Assembly (NCBI GenBank): GCA_903847005.1
Contig: CAINCM010000183.1
Span: 1-5,753, forward strand
Length of the DNA stretch: 5,753 nt
Source of the DNA: an uncultured Chloroflexota bacterium
GTDB lineage: Bacteria; Chloroflexota; Limnocylindria; Limnocylindrales; Limnocylindraceae
Direction: 5' to 3'
Each line of letters begins with the position of its first letter. Within the stretch, counting starts at the first letter, position 1. The notes under the pieces are model-generated. The model made no database searches, was not told the origin of the DNA, and worked only from the letters and a program-made list of their open reading frames with translations. A program made the position numbers and the translations under genes. This document shows, piece by piece, positions 5,431 through 5,753 of this stretch.

Positions 5431-5753
5431 ATGAGCAGCGAGCAGCCTCCGAAGCGTCCTGAGCGCGCGGCACGCCGTGGCGCACCGAGCACACCGACGG
5501 CGGCTGCGACACCCGTCGCCCCGCATGTCGCGTCGGCGCTCGCCGCGTCGAGCCCCTGGGCCTATGCGCCGGCGCCCGAGTCGAAAGAGCTCGCCCTGAT
5601 CCGTCCACGCTACGGCCTCTTCATCGATGGCCAAGAGCGAGCACCCGCGAGTGGCGAGGTGGTGATCACCTACAACCCGGCGACCGAGGAGCCGCTCGCG
5701 GAGGTGGCGAAGGGGAGTGCAGAAGATGCCGACCGTGCGATCAGCGCCGCCGA
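5431..5753 (+). CDS. Aldehyde dehydrogenase N-terminus, truncated by the window end
   Basis: The frame from ATG 5431 stays open to the window edge, giving 107 residues. From about residue 43 it matches the start of an ALDH-superfamily protein: WAYAPAPES (43-51), then RYGLFIDGQERAPASGE (60-76), YNPATEEPLAEVAKGS (81-96) and EDADRAISAA (98-107). This is the usual N-terminal cofactor-domain opening (LFI.G.......NPAT.E....V......D.D.A). The YAPAPES opening is one I associate with actinobacterial aldehyde dehydrogenases; the substrate cannot be told and the catalytic region is not in view. Residues 1-42 are an unusual addition: Pro/Ala/Ser-rich and basic (six Arg/Lys in the first 16), probably disordered. 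No alternative in-frame ATG, GTG or TTG occurs between it and the core, and TAGGAT 6 bases upstream supports 5431. It is head to head with the PatD-like gene, so joint regulation is plausible. Confidence 0.85.
   Translation, partial: MSSEQPPKRPERAARRGAPSTPTAAATPVAPHVASALAASSPWAYAPAPESKELALIRPRYGLFIDGQERAPASGEVVITYNPATEEPLAEVAKGSAEDADRAISAA

Noticed and set aside
5423..5434. Mini open frame ATG GCG CCA TGA just before the second dehydrogenase
   Set aside because: It starts inside the proposed -10 element, so it would not be on a leaderless transcript, and three codons give no support for a leader peptide.
4265..5608. 447-residue minus-strand open frame
   Set aside because: It is the alternate frame of the aldehyde dehydrogenase, with extreme Arg/His/Gly content; the ALDH frame holds all catalytic motifs.
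5371..5634. Extension of the minus-strand aldehyde dehydrogenase up to 5634
   Set aside because: The added 88 residues are Arg/Cys-rich, lie antisense to the start of the second dehydrogenase and precede a normal ALDH N-terminus at 5370.

Overview
The window is compact, GC-rich bacterial DNA (about 65% GC by eye). It carries peptidoglycan and cell-division genes (murI and an FtsB/DivIC-like gene) and an aldehyde dehydrogenase N-terminus of a type I associate with Actinobacteria (motif YAPAPES). Most start codons lack a Shine-Dalgarno sequence and instead have a TANNNT -10 element 6-7 bases before the ATG. Together this suggests a leaderless-rich, high-GC lineage such as Actinobacteria or a relative like Chloroflexota. 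The phylum is an inference, and a database search with MurI would settle it. I see no mobile element, CRISPR array, tRNA or rRNA.

Layout. (1) Plus strand, 1-2184, is a tight three-gene run: the C-terminal part of an agmatinase-type ureohydrolase, a class I SAM-dependent methyltransferase with no conventional start codon, and glutamate racemase murI overlapping the methyltransferase by 8 bases. (2) Minus strand, 3367-2181, is a two-gene unit: an acidic 142-residue protein of unknown function, then MTA/SAH nucleosidase (mtnN), which meets murI tail to tail with the two stop codons interlocked in CTAG. (3) Plus strand, 3441-3845, is a small FtsB/DivIC-like septum protein transcribed divergently from the unknown gene. 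(4) Minus strand, 5370-3850, is an aldehyde dehydrogenase closest by motif to gamma-aminobutyraldehyde dehydrogenases. (5) Plus strand, from 5431 to the window edge, is the N-terminus of a second aldehyde dehydrogenase, head to head with the first across 60 bases.

How they may work together. A putrescine/agmatine theme is plausible: a ureohydrolase releasing putrescine (or a related amine) at one end and an aminobutyraldehyde-type dehydrogenase leading to GABA at the other. MTA/SAH nucleosidase recycles the by-products of polyamine synthesis and SAM-dependent methylation. The murI and septum genes are housekeeping and only share the neighbourhood.

The most interesting signals are the recurrent TANNNT-6/7-ATG architecture, the methyltransferase without ATG/GTG/TTG (possible CTG start at 564), the excess of the palindrome GCGATCGC, the basic Ala/Pro-rich extension on the second dehydrogenase, and a perfect palindrome between the divergent dehydrogenase promoters. 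I found no convincing new defence, mobile or catalytic system. There is no gene-free stretch longer than 300 bases.
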